From contig DLHG01000010.1 in the NCBI GenBank assembly GCA_002483105.1, positions 226,552 through 290,551 on the forward strand: a stretch of DNA of 64,000 bases, written 5' to 3'. The stretch comes from Bacteroidetes bacterium UBA7674. Its GTDB lineage: Bacteria > Bacteroidota > Bacteroidia > Chitinophagales > Chitinophagaceae. Positions 33,697-41,376 of this stretch are shown one piece after another. The notes under the pieces are model-generated. The model saw nothing but the letters and a program-made list of their open reading frames with translations. It searched no databases and had not been told where the DNA came from. Position 1 is the first letter of the stretch. The number at the start of each line of letters is the position of its first letter. The translations under genes were made by a program, and so were the position numbers.

Positions 33697-35586
33697 ATGG
33701 AAAGAAAAGAGCAAAGGATACTTATCCTTGAAGACAATATTGAAGATTTCGGTCTCATGTATCAACAGCTCCGTGCGTTGGCCTATCATGGGGACGATAT
33801 ATACAAGTTTGGTACGCTGAACAACCTCCTTTCTGTTCCTGAAGGTGAGAACAAAATAGTATTTGCTAAATTTTCTTTGCTGGGTGCCGACCCCGATGCA
33901 TCACTCCAGGCAATACGTACTGCATTTCCTAATATTCCCATAATAATACTTTCCGATATCCCTCAGGCTGCGGACGCGGCAGAGCTAATGAACACCGGCG
34001 CACAGGATTGCCTGGTGAAAGGACAATACAACCACGAAACGCTCGGCCATACCATCAATATGGCGATCATACGCCTGAAAGCGACAGCCAACAGCATCAA
34101 CGAAAGAATAACCATACCACAACCGAAAATAACTCCGCCACCACAACCTATACCCGAAGTTGTAAAAGTCGCTCCGGAACCGGTAATGAAAGTTGCCGAA
34201 CCACGAATAGAACACATCACCATAACGTCCGATAATAACTTTCGCCTGTTTGATGAAAGCCCGATACCCATGTGGATATACCATTCCATAACAGGCAATA
34301 TTCTCATGGTGAATGCAGCGGCTATCTACCACTACGGATATAGCAGGGATGAATTTCTGAACATGAACATACAGGAATTGAGAGTGGAAGGAGATAAACC
34401 GGCCGATGTAGAGGTTGTAAAGATACCCATGCTCAACAGCTTCTATAATAGCAGCAAGCGCAGGCATGTAAAGAAATCAGGCGAACAGTTCTATGTGCAG
34501 GTCTATACACATACCATACTCCATGAAAATGACAGCGCGGGTATGATGATGGCACTGGATATAGATAACAAACAACAAACCGAACAACACAACGCAGAAC
34601 TGAACGAGCTGGTACAACGCCAAAACCGTCAGTTCGACGACATACTATCTTCCGTAAGCGAAGTAATATGGTCTTGCAATGCTGATGACTCCAGCATACT
34701 ATATATCAACAAAGCCTGCACGGCAGTATATGGCTATACGCCACAAGAGCTGATGGAGAATAAAGGCCTGCTTCCCAGCCTGGTACATCCGGATGATATA
34801 GAGAAAGTAGAGCAGGCATACCTCTCCCTCGCCAGGACGGGATCACTGAACGTAGAGCACCGTATCTACGACAAGGATGCAACTATCAAGATCATAGTAA
34901 CAAAAGCCGTACTAAGGAAAGATAGCGAGGATAAACCCGGCATAGTAAACGGCATCACTGTTGACGTTACCCAGATAAGGGAAATGGAAAACAAACTTTG
35001 GGAAAGCGCCAGGGAAAGAGAAGACATAATGGAAAGTATCACCGATGGATTCTTTGCTATTAATAAGGACTGGGAATTTACCTATATCAATAAGGAGTTC
35101 GAATACATACTGCAGTTGGAAGGTGATAGCCTGATAGGTAAAAACATTTGGGAGACGATCCAGGGTGTGGAGGAAATGCAGGTCTATTCTCAGCTGTACA
35201 AAGCTGCAAAAGAAAACCAGACAGTTCGCTTTGAAGAATATTTCCCTCCATTGAAGAAATGGTTGTCGGTAAATGCCTATCCTACTAAAGACGGACTGGC
35301 CGTTTACTTCAGAGATATTACCGAGGAGAAAAAACGCATCCTGAAAATAGAAGAACAAAACGAAAAGCTTAAAGAGATAGCATGGTTACAATCCCACAAA
35401 GTAAGAGGGCCTGTTGCCAGCATACTAGGCCTGACGCAATTGTTCAACTATGATGACCCCGCCGACCCAACCAACAAAGAAATACTGGAAGGCATTAAAT
35501 ATGCCACGAATGGCCTGGATGATATAATAAGAGAAGTAGTGGAAAAGACCACTTCGATGGACAATAGCCGCACCACTAAGGCCTGA
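33697..35586 (+). CDS. Pseudo-receiver / multi-PAS protein with DHp-like end, no ATPase
   Basis: A 629-residue soluble sensor. The N-terminal receiver-like domain (1-130) keeps the acidic pair (Glu12-Asp13) but has Lys58 where the phosphoacceptor Asp is expected (IVFAKFSLLG). A Pro-rich linker is followed by three PAS domains (about 180-300, 310-425 and 435-550). The C-terminus is a DHp-like helix pair with His567 in WLQSHKVRGPVA, and the protein stops where an HATPase_c domain would begin. It cannot autophosphorylate by itself, so it probably acts through a partner. The coding end overlaps the convergent lipoprotein gene by 11 bp. Confidence 0.85.
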   Translation: MERKEQRILILEDNIEDFGLMYQQLRALAYHGDDIYKFGTLNNLLSVPEGENKIVFAKFSLLGADPDASLQAIRTAFPNIPIIILSDIPQAADAAELMNTGAQDCLVKGQYNHETLGHTINMAIIRLKATANSINERITIPQPKITPPPQPIPEVVKVAPEPVMKVAEPRIEHITITSDNNFRLFDESPIPMWIYHSITGNILMVNAAAIYHYGYSRDEFLNMNIQELRVEGDKPADVEVVKIPMLNSFYNSSKRRHVKKSGEQFYVQVYTHTILHENDSAGMMMALDIDNKQQTEQHNAELNELVQRQNRQFDDILSSVSEVIWSCNADDSSILYINKACTAVYGYTPQELMENKGLLPSLVHPDDIEKVEQAYLSLARTGSLNVEHRIYDKDATIKIIVTKAVLRKDSEDKPGIVNGITVDVTQIREMENKLWESAREREDIMESITDGFFAINKDWEFTYINKEFEYILQLEGDSLIGKNIWETIQGVEEMQVYSQLYKAAKENQTVRFEEYFPPLKKWLSVNAYPTKDGLAVYFRDITEEKKRILKIEEQNEKLKEIAWLQSHKVRGPVASILGLTQLFNYDDPADPTNKEILEGIKYATNGLDDIIREVVEKTTSMDNSRTTKA

Positions 35587-36055
35587 TGTAAACTGCGCCG
35601 GTAGTTACATGATTACTTTCATTGCCGGCCATATCCTTAATATAGATCTCTAATGTAGTGGTATCACCATAGACGGCATGAATACTGTCATCACGGGTAA
35701 AAATAAAATCGCCTCTTAACTGGAAAAGGATCTCACCTTCAAGCCCGCCATCCTGATTTTTTATTTCGTCGTCTATCGGGGGGAAAAAGTACCCTACAAA
35801 TGAGTCAACACGCGCATCTTTAATATAGAGGTCGTAAATTTGGGTCTGGTCAGGACTATTCCCTAAGTCACCATCGCCATCCTTTACATACATTTGCAAT
35901 GCGATCTGCGTGGAAGGGTCGCCGCTCTTGAGTGAATCCGGTGAATAAGTAACCAGTTCCAGGACCGGGACTGAGGGCGCTGTTACCTTCTTTTTGCAGC
36001 TATAAACCACAAAGGATAAAAACAAGAAAAGAAATATAGCCGCGTAATTCTTCAT
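35576..36055 (-). CDS. Hypothetical lipoprotein
   Basis: A 159-residue precursor with lipobox VYSC (Cys20) followed by CKKK. The mature domain is beta-rich, with a DGDGDLG segment, a possible calcium loop, in YVKDGDGDLGNSPDQTQIYD, and a C-terminal IYIKDMAGNESN strand that recalls Ig-like surface domains. The family is typical of Bacteroidota but unnamed. It is divergent from the LuxE-like gene with 19 bp between starts. Confidence 0.72.
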   Translation of the reverse strand: MKNYAAIFLFLFLSFVVYSCKKKVTAPSVPVLELVTYSPDSLKSGDPSTQIALQMYVKDGDGDLGNSPDQTQIYDLYIKDARVDSFVGYFFPPIDDEIKNQDGGLEGEILFQLRGDFIFTRDDSIHAVYGDTTTLEIYIKDMAGNESNHVTTGAVYIRP

Positions 36056-36074
36056 ATGAGTAAAGTTAAGGAAA

Positions 36075-37070
36075 GTGAGCTACAATATTGAGTTAAAAAA
36101 CAACCAATGGCTCAGTGATATAAACGCTGATAGCTTTGATGATATTGCCCTGGCGGCATTCAGGCATCAGTATGAACACAATGGTATCTATAGAGCCTTC
36201 GCGTCAGCATTGCGTATAAAGCCTGAAGTAGTGAAAAGCATTGCGCAAATACCTTTTCTGCCCATCAGTTTTTTTAAGACGAATAGAGTTGCCACCGGCG
36301 ACTGGCAGGATGCGGCTTATACTTTTGAAAGCAGCGGTACTACCGGGGAAACTCCCTCCAAACATTATGTACACGATGGCAGTATATATGAGCGTTCCCT
36401 GCTGGAAGGCTTCGAGACTTTTTATGGCAATCCACAAGACTATGTTGTGATCGCACTCCTACCCTCTTACCTCGAGCGTAAGAATGCTTCACTCGTACAC
36501 ATGGCCAGGGCACTTATGGAAAAGAGCGGACAACCTGATTGCGGTTTCTACTTGAATGAATGGGAGCAACTAAAAGAGGTACTACTACGCTGCGAAGCAA
36601 AAGGACAAAAGGTATTACTACTTGGTGTAACTTTTGCACTACTCGACTTTGCAGAGCAAAACCCTATGCAGCTGAAACACACCATAGTAATGGAAACAGG
36701 TGGTATGAAGGGCCGGCGTGAAGAATGGACAAGAGAACAAGTCCACTCTTTCCTGAAACAACAATGGGGGTTGAAGCAAGTACACTCGGAATACGGAATG
36801 ACAGAACTACTATCACAAGCCTATGCGAAAGCTGATGGCATTTTTCTACCTACCCGAACAATGAAAGTGCTGGTTAGAGACATCAACGATCCTCTTGAAG
36901 TAAATAGCAGGGGAACAGGTTGCCTCAATATAATAGACCTAGCCAATATACATTCCTGCTGCTTCATCGCTACCGAAGACATAGGCAGGATAGCGGCAGA
37001 CGGTACTTTTGAAGTGCTGGGACGTATGGACCACGCGGCTTTAAGAGGCTGTAGTCTTATGGCAATTTAA
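36075..37070 (+). CDS. LuxE-type acyl-protein synthetase-like protein
   Basis: A 331-residue protein of the LuxE/acyl-protein synthetase group within the ANL superfamily. The adenylation P-loop FESSGTTGETPSKH is clear, as are EYGMTELLSQAY and the C-terminal GRMDHAALRGCS. LuxE activates fatty acids as acyl-AMP and transfers them to a Cys; Cys325 in ALRGCSL may be relevant. No LuxC or LuxD neighbours are present, so it is more likely part of lipid or polysaccharide acylation than of light production. The start is GTG at 36075. Confidence 0.85.
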   Translation: MSYNIELKNNQWLSDINADSFDDIALAAFRHQYEHNGIYRAFASALRIKPEVVKSIAQIPFLPISFFKTNRVATGDWQDAAYTFESSGTTGETPSKHYVHDGSIYERSLLEGFETFYGNPQDYVVIALLPSYLERKNASLVHMARALMEKSGQPDCGFYLNEWEQLKEVLLRCEAKGQKVLLLGVTFALLDFAEQNPMQLKHTIVMETGGMKGRREEWTREQVHSFLKQQWGLKQVHSEYGMTELLSQAYAKADGIFLPTRTMKVLVRDINDPLEVNSRGTGCLNIIDLANIHSCCFIATEDIGRIAADGTFEVLGRMDHAALRGCSLMAI

Positions 37071-37164
37071 TATGTATCTCATTTTTTGCGGAATTAAGAA
37101 AGGCAACTTATATTTGCAGCCCTGATACACCAGACAGGAAGCTGAAAAGCTGAATGTTTCACCT

Positions 37165-37248
37165 GCCCAGGTGGCGAAATTGGTAGACGCACTGTGTTCA
37201 GGTCGCAGCGCCTGCAAGGGTGTGATGGTTCGAATCCATTCCTGGGCA
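37165..37248 (+). tRNA. tRNA-Leu (anticodon CAG)
   Basis: An 84-base class II tRNA. The acceptor stem GCCCAGG/CCTGGGC closes the ends, the D-arm contains TTGGTAGACGC, the anticodon stem CTGTG/CGCAG encloses TTCAGGT with the CAG anticodon at 37199-37201, a variable arm follows, and the T-arm reads GGTTCGAATCC. The discriminator base is A, and the full CCA end is not encoded. A terminator follows 10 bp downstream. Confidence 0.96.
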
Positions 37249-37257
37249 CAAAAATGG

Positions 37258-37301
37258 GAAAGGGAGCGGTGAGCGAGAGCGAACGCTCCCTTTCTCATTT
37301 T
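37258..37301 (+). terminator. Terminator of tRNA-Leu
   Basis: An 11-bp perfect stem GAAAGGGAGCG/CGCTCCCTTTC (37258-37268 with 37284-37294), then TCATTTTT. Confidence 0.85.
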
Positions 37302-37423
37302 TCCCTCGCTCCCGCTCTGTTTCCCGCTCGGATACTCTACCACTCCCCATCTTTCGCTCTCAAAGAGCTCCATCTTATCCACATTTTTTCTCACTTATTA
37401 ATACTAATATTTACCTTAGGAAT

Positions 37424-37771
37424 ATGTTCCCTTATGAAAATCTTGACGTTTATAAAAAAGCATACTCCGCAAATCGAATAGTATATGGTTTGCTGAAAGG
37501 CAATAAAGTCATTCCTGGTTATGCAAGAGACCAACTGGGACGAGCAAGCCTAAGCATAATGTTGAATATTGCAGAGGGAAGTGCAAAATTCAGCAATAAA
37601 GACAGGAGAAATTTCTACGTGACAGCCCGGGGTTCCACTTTCGAGTGTGCAGCTCTGATAGCTTTTCTAAAAGACGAAAACGAATTGACAAATGAGGTGT
37701 TTGAAGGCATTAAAAAGGAGTACGATTCATTATCTAGAATGCTTTTTACTATGATCAAAAACTTAGAATAG
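37424..37771 (+). CDS. Four-helix-bundle protein (23S rRNA IVP/S23 family)
   Basis: A 115-residue protein of the four-helix-bundle family also found in 23S rRNA intervening sequences. The signatures YENLDVYKKAYSANRIVY, LGRASLSIMLNIAEGSA and RRNFYVTARGSTFECAAL are present. Free-standing copies are scattered through Bacteroidota genomes and travel with mobile or repeat-rich regions; their function is unclear. It lies in AT-rich DNA directly after tRNA-Leu and has its own terminator. Confidence 0.9.
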   Translation: MFPYENLDVYKKAYSANRIVYGLLKGNKVIPGYARDQLGRASLSIMLNIAEGSAKFSNKDRRNFYVTARGSTFECAALIAFLKDENELTNEVFEGIKKEYDSLSRMLFTMIKNLE

Positions 37772-37773
37772 AG

Positions 37774-37806
37774 CGGAGAACAACAGAGATGTTGGTCTCC
37801 GTTTTT
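37774..37806 (+). terminator. Terminator of the four-helix-bundle gene
   Basis: A 12-bp stem (37774-37785 with 37790-37801) with one mismatch and a GAGA loop, followed by GTTTTTG. Confidence 0.75.
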
Positions 37807-38031
37807 GTTTTCAGCTAACCTCTTTTAAAAAGCGAAACGAATTCCATATCACGATAAAGTGATTATACCAATGTTACAGTTAGAATCCGTTACAGGGCAC
37901 TTTTGAGAGCGAAGAGCAATAGACTGATTGGCGGAACTTCACTCTTTTTTGTTCCGCACTGCACACGCTTTCCCGGAACAAGAAAATATCTGCATATTTA
38001 CAGTCTGTTGCTACGCTTCAATAGCCTACTT

Positions 38032-38577
38032 ATGATAGAAAATATTTTATTGCATATCGGAAAGTTCTCTGATAAAGAAATAGCTCTTTTTGAAAAAATG
38101 GTAACACATCATTCTGTTAATAAAAATGAATACTTGTTGAGAGAAGGTGAAATATGCAAATCAGTCTATTACATTAAACATGGAGCCTTCTTTCAATTTA
38201 AAGAAAATAATGCAACCCAACACATTATTGACTTACATCTTCAAAAGGAATGGATGTTCAACAACCGGAGCCTTACACAACAGTCGCCGTCACAAACGAG
38301 CATAAAGGCTTTTACCAACTCAGAAGTAATTGTTTTGGATTTGAGCACTCTTCATTATCTCATATCCCAATCCCAATCTTTTTTGCAATTTGGCAGGATT
38401 TTCAATCAATCGGATAACAGGGTACAACTCTTCGATAACTCTTTAAATCCTCAACAGAAGTACGATTATATTAAAACAGTAAAACCTGCCATTACACTGA
38501 CGTTTCCGCTAAAAATGGTTGCTTCCTATCTTAAGATTACTCCGGAAACATTAAGCCGTGTGAGGGCGAACTATTAA
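38032..38577 (+). CDS. Crp/Fnr family transcriptional regulator
   Basis: A 181-residue regulator with a cyclic-nucleotide-binding-like sensor domain (about 1-120) and a compact C-terminal helix-turn-helix (FPLKMVASYLKITPETLSRVR). The recognition helix carries Glu-x-x-Ser-Arg, the triad that in FNR contacts TTGAT. The chain ends five residues after it, a short form common in Bacteroidota. Only one Cys is present, so an oxygen-sensing Fe-S cluster is unlikely. A perfect TTGAT-N4-ATCAA site lies 5 bp past its stop, before a VOC gene. The start at 38032 was chosen over the long upstream frame (37903) because the domain begins there. Confidence 0.85.
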   Translation: MIENILLHIGKFSDKEIALFEKMVTHHSVNKNEYLLREGEICKSVYYIKHGAFFQFKENNATQHIIDLHLQKEWMFNNRSLTQQSPSQTSIKAFTNSEVIVLDLSTLHYLISQSQSFLQFGRIFNQSDNRVQLFDNSLNPQQKYDYIKTVKPAITLTFPLKMVASYLKITPETLSRVRANY

Positions 38578-38582
38578 ATTTA

Positions 38583-38596
38583 TTGATTTGAATCAA
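38583..38596. promoter_or_regulatory. Perfect FNR-type box
   Basis: TTGATTTGAATCAA, matching the FNR consensus TTGAT-N4-ATCAA at every fixed base. It sits between the Crp/Fnr gene and the VOC gene, 43 bp before the VOC start. Confidence 0.7.
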
Positions 38597-38639
38597 TTTC
38601 TATTAACAGAAAATAGACCCATTTTTGTAGAAAAAAAGT

Positions 38640-38987
38640 ATGCTCATAACCATCCATCCAAAACTACCGATGCGTGATAAGGCTATCACTAAGGATTTTT
38701 TTATCAACCAACTAGGCTTCACACAATTTGGCGGGGACTATCCCGACTACCTGATGGTGGAGAAGGACAGCATACAGATACACTTCTTCCTGTTCAGGGA
38801 ACTGGATCCTAAAGAGAATTACGGGCAGGTATACATCCGTACGGATAACATAGAAGGCGACCATGAATATGTGAAAAGCTCCGGGGTAAAGACCAATGGG
38901 CTGGAGACCAAACCGTGGGGACAGAAAGAATTCTCACTACTGGACCCGGACAATAATTTGCTGACGTTCGGACAAGATCCGGAATAA
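38640..38987 (+). CDS. VOC superfamily (glyoxalase/bleomycin-resistance-like) protein
   Basis: A 115-residue single-domain VOC protein with the paired beta-alpha-beta pattern: KDFFINQLGFTQFG, DYLMVEKDSIQIHFF, the middle RTDNIEG and KEFSLLDPDNNLLTFGQ at the end. The class resembles bleomycin-binding proteins (BRP). His and Glu metal ligands of glyoxalase I are not complete (a His in IHFF is present). The preceding FNR-type box suggests control by the neighbouring Crp/Fnr protein. Confidence 0.88.
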   Translation: MLITIHPKLPMRDKAITKDFFINQLGFTQFGGDYPDYLMVEKDSIQIHFFLFRELDPKENYGQVYIRTDNIEGDHEYVKSSGVKTNGLETKPWGQKEFSLLDPDNNLLTFGQDPE

Positions 38988-39035
38988 CTAAAAATGCAAA
39001 TGATTTATTATATTTAGCACACAAACACCATCATC

Positions 39036-39203
39036 ATGAGCGCTACATCTAAGATCATCCTCATCATTCTGCTGATACTGAACATCGTGGTCCTGCTAGG
39101 ACAAGCATGGCCTGAAGGTGCGCCTCCATTTGCGCGTACGGTGAACATCATATTTCTTATAAGTTCGCTCTTGTTCTTCCTGAGATTACTGATAAAAAAG
39201 TAG
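39036..39203 (+). CDS. Small membrane protein, two TM helices, 55 residues
   Basis: This short frame (ATG 39036, TAG 39201-39203) encodes a basic N-terminus (MSATSK), a TM helix (about 7-23), a loop (QAWPEGAPPFAR) and a second TM helix (about 37-52) ending RLLIKK. The hairpin topology with a positive inside and regular codon usage supports a real gene. I do not recognise the family. It ends 1 bp before the convergent lipid-kinase gene. Confidence 0.55.
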   Translation: MSATSKIILIILLILNIVVLLGQAWPEGAPPFARTVNIIFLISSLLFFLRLLIKK

Positions 39204-39204
39204 G

Positions 39205-40101
39205 TTAGTTAGTTTCCGGTAGTATCATCTTCAGGGCGTGCTTATGCACCCTGGCAGTTACCTCTTTTACCTTACCCATGTACTCACCGTCTACCTGGAA
39301 CCATGCATTCTTTGCGGAGACTATCTTTACCTCTTCGCCCTGTATTATCTCTATTTTCTTAGGGTTGAAATGCCGGTACCTGAAGAACATTTTCAATAGC
39401 TCCCAAAGTGATACTGTTTTCACCACTACTATCTCCATTTTACCATCCTGCAAGTTACCATCAGGATTTATCATAGTCCCCATACCATACATACGTGCAT
39501 TGGCCAACACTATCATAAATGCTTTTCTGGGATAGTCTTTTCCGTCAACTGTTATACGCACGCGTAACTGCTTTCTTCTCAGCAGCACACCTGTCACTTC
39601 TCTCAGGTACCCCCATTTACCGCGCTTGTCGCTTTGCTCAAACTTTCTCACTAATTGGGCATTGAGTCCTATATCACCCAGGTGCAGGCAGACTTCCTTT
39701 TCATTTATGATGATCGCGTCCAGTGGCTGAATATTACGGTTATCGATGATAGACAGGCAGGTCTGTACATCTCCGGGAATGCCCAGTTCCAAAGCCATCC
39801 CGTTGGCTGAGCCGGCCGGAATAAGCCCTATCGATATATTGCTATCTACCTTTATCAGCAATTCAGCAACCAACTTAAGCGTTCCATCACCGCCAACGGC
39901 AATAACAGTATCAGGTTTCCATTCCTTTATCAAACTGGCTATTTTGTCATCATCTGCCCTTTTCCCTAACTCATGACAGTAAACTATATGCCCTGACTGC
40001 TGAAAATAGTTCTTAGCTTCATCTACTAGCTGCGATTTGTCGTTACCTCCCGAAATGGGGTTTACGATGAACAAATAACGCAACGCTTGCTCTATTGGCA
40101 T
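39205..40101 (-). CDS. Diacylglycerol kinase catalytic-domain protein (YegS-like)
   Basis: A 298-residue lipid kinase of the DAGK_cat family. The nucleotide-binding signature VGGDGTLKLVAELL is at residues 69-82 (Gly70-Thr74), preceded by FIVNPISGGN and followed by GLIPAGSANGMA. It is soluble and peripheral to the membrane, and probably phosphorylates diacylglycerol or a related lipid. It is divergent from an App1-like phosphatase gene, and the pair could act oppositely on phospholipids. Confidence 0.92.
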   Translation of the reverse strand: MPIEQALRYLFIVNPISGGNDKSQLVDEAKNYFQQSGHIVYCHELGKRADDDKIASLIKEWKPDTVIAVGGDGTLKLVAELLIKVDSNISIGLIPAGSANGMALELGIPGDVQTCLSIIDNRNIQPLDAIIINEKEVCLHLGDIGLNAQLVRKFEQSDKRGKWGYLREVTGVLLRRKQLRVRITVDGKDYPRKAFMIVLANARMYGMGTMINPDGNLQDGKMEIVVVKTVSLWELLKMFFRYRHFNPKKIEIIQGEEVKIVSAKNAWFQVDGEYMGKVKEVTARVHKHALKMILPETN

Positions 40102-40126
40102 ATTCTTTTAGGTGTTTTTACTTATT

Positions 40127-41173
40127 ATGGCACGAACAACTGCATTAGCGCCCGTCTCTATTCACTCACCCGTAAAAAAAGTGAGCCAATGGCTATTCAG
40201 GTTCTTCAGACTGAACACCAAACCTACCGTAAAAGTATATCATGGATACGGTGATGAGCATAAAATGGAAGTTTTCGGCCATGTGTTCAAGGTTTCTCCA
40301 TACAGGCAGAATAAGTTCAGCAAGCGTGTATTGCGCAATACACTCTCCCTCATCAGGCTGTTCATGGTCAAACCATTCAGGAATGTACCTGTGGAACTGG
40401 AGGGTTACGGGTTAACCACCATCACTGATGAAAGTGGATTTTTTAAATTTGAGTTCGCTCCCGACACACCTCCCGAGCCGGGGTGGCACACTGTAAAGGT
40501 GAACCTGCTGCACCGGAAATTTACCAACATCTACGGAGAAGGGAAAATAATAGTGCCCAATGCTACTAAGATCGGTATCATCTCCGACATTGACGATACA
40601 TTCCTCATTTCGCATTCTTCCAACCTGCGCAAAAGGCTCTATGTACTGTTTACAAAAAATGCAAAGACCAGGAAACCTTTTGAGAACGTAGTAAAGCATT
40701 ACCAATCAATATCTATAGGGCACGACGGGCAACCCCGCCCTTTCTTCTATGTTTCCAGCAGCGAATGGAATTTGTATGATTACATCCGCGACTTCTCCGA
40801 CGCCAACCAGATGCCCGCAGGTATCTACTTACTCAGTGAGCTGAAAGAAGTACAGGAATTCTTAAAAACGGGACAAAGCAAACATGAGGGCAAATACTTT
40901 CGCATAGCGAAGCTGCTGACGAAATACCCCGAACGTAAATTCATCCTACTGGGAGACGACAGCCAGTACGACCCCGCTATCTACTACAAAATAGTTCAGG
41001 ATTTCCCCGGGCGGATAGTCTGTATATATATCCGCCATGTCGTAAAAAGCCACCTTACCTCCACCCGTAACTTTGAAGCCGGCATAAAAAAAATGGGCGT
41101 CGAGATTTGCTATTATACCCACAGCAAAACTGCCATCAAGCATTCAAAGAAGATGGGATTGGTACATGAGTAA
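40127..41173 (+). CDS. App1-like phosphatidate phosphatase (DUF2183)
   Basis: A 348-residue protein of the App1/DUF2183 family, homologous to a yeast phosphatidate phosphatase. The catalytic DxDxT motif is DIDDT at residues 154-158, and the C-terminal HAD part includes KFILLGDDSQYDP. The ATG at 40127 was preferred to the GTG at 40112. It is divergent from the YegS-like kinase with 25 bp between starts, so both may share a promoter region. Confidence 0.85.
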   Translation: MARTTALAPVSIHSPVKKVSQWLFRFFRLNTKPTVKVYHGYGDEHKMEVFGHVFKVSPYRQNKFSKRVLRNTLSLIRLFMVKPFRNVPVELEGYGLTTITDESGFFKFEFAPDTPPEPGWHTVKVNLLHRKFTNIYGEGKIIVPNATKIGIISDIDDTFLISHSSNLRKRLYVLFTKNAKTRKPFENVVKHYQSISIGHDGQPRPFFYVSSSEWNLYDYIRDFSDANQMPAGIYLLSELKEVQEFLKTGQSKHEGKYFRIAKLLTKYPERKFILLGDDSQYDPAIYYKIVQDFPGRIVCIYIRHVVKSHLTSTRNFEAGIKKMGVEICYYTHSKTAIKHSKKMGLVHE

Positions 41174-41186
41174 ATCAAAACGCATA

Positions 41187-41258
41187 CCCCCTCCTTTCGG
41201 AGGAGGGGTCAAAACTCAAAGCCTCCGCGCAGCGGTGATTTGAGTTTTGGGGGTGGTG
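41187..41258. repeat. Dispersed intergenic palindromic repeat
   Basis: It contains CCCCTCC/GGAGGAGGGG and a second hairpin with AAAACTCAAA and TTTGAGTTTT arms around a CCGC/GCGG centre. It resembles 25071-25113 in style and position after a gene end. Confidence 0.6.
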
Positions 41259-41272
41259 TACACTCCCGCTAA

Positions 41273-41330
41273 GCAGCCCAATAGGCTGTCATGGTGAGCG
41301 AAGTGCGAATCCATGATAGCTGAATAGAGC
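41273..41330. repeat. Dispersed repeat, copy 1
   Basis: A 58-base element beginning GCAGCCCAATA, with TGTCAT, AATCCATGA and ATAGAGC blocks in the same order as the copy at 44887-44943. The GGTGAGCGAAGTGCGAA core resembles common TGAGCGAAGTCGAA-type REP elements. Confidence 0.75.
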
Positions 41331-41376
41331 TACACAGTAAGATTGTCTGCTATGCTGAGCGAATATTGTTTTCTTA

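Noticed and set aside
36075..37070. Bioluminescence operon, given the LuxE-like protein and the luciferase-like protein at 27287-28315
   Set aside because: The genes are 8 kb apart, LuxA/LuxB pairs and LuxC/LuxD are absent, and the luciferase-like protein is of the broad YhbW type.
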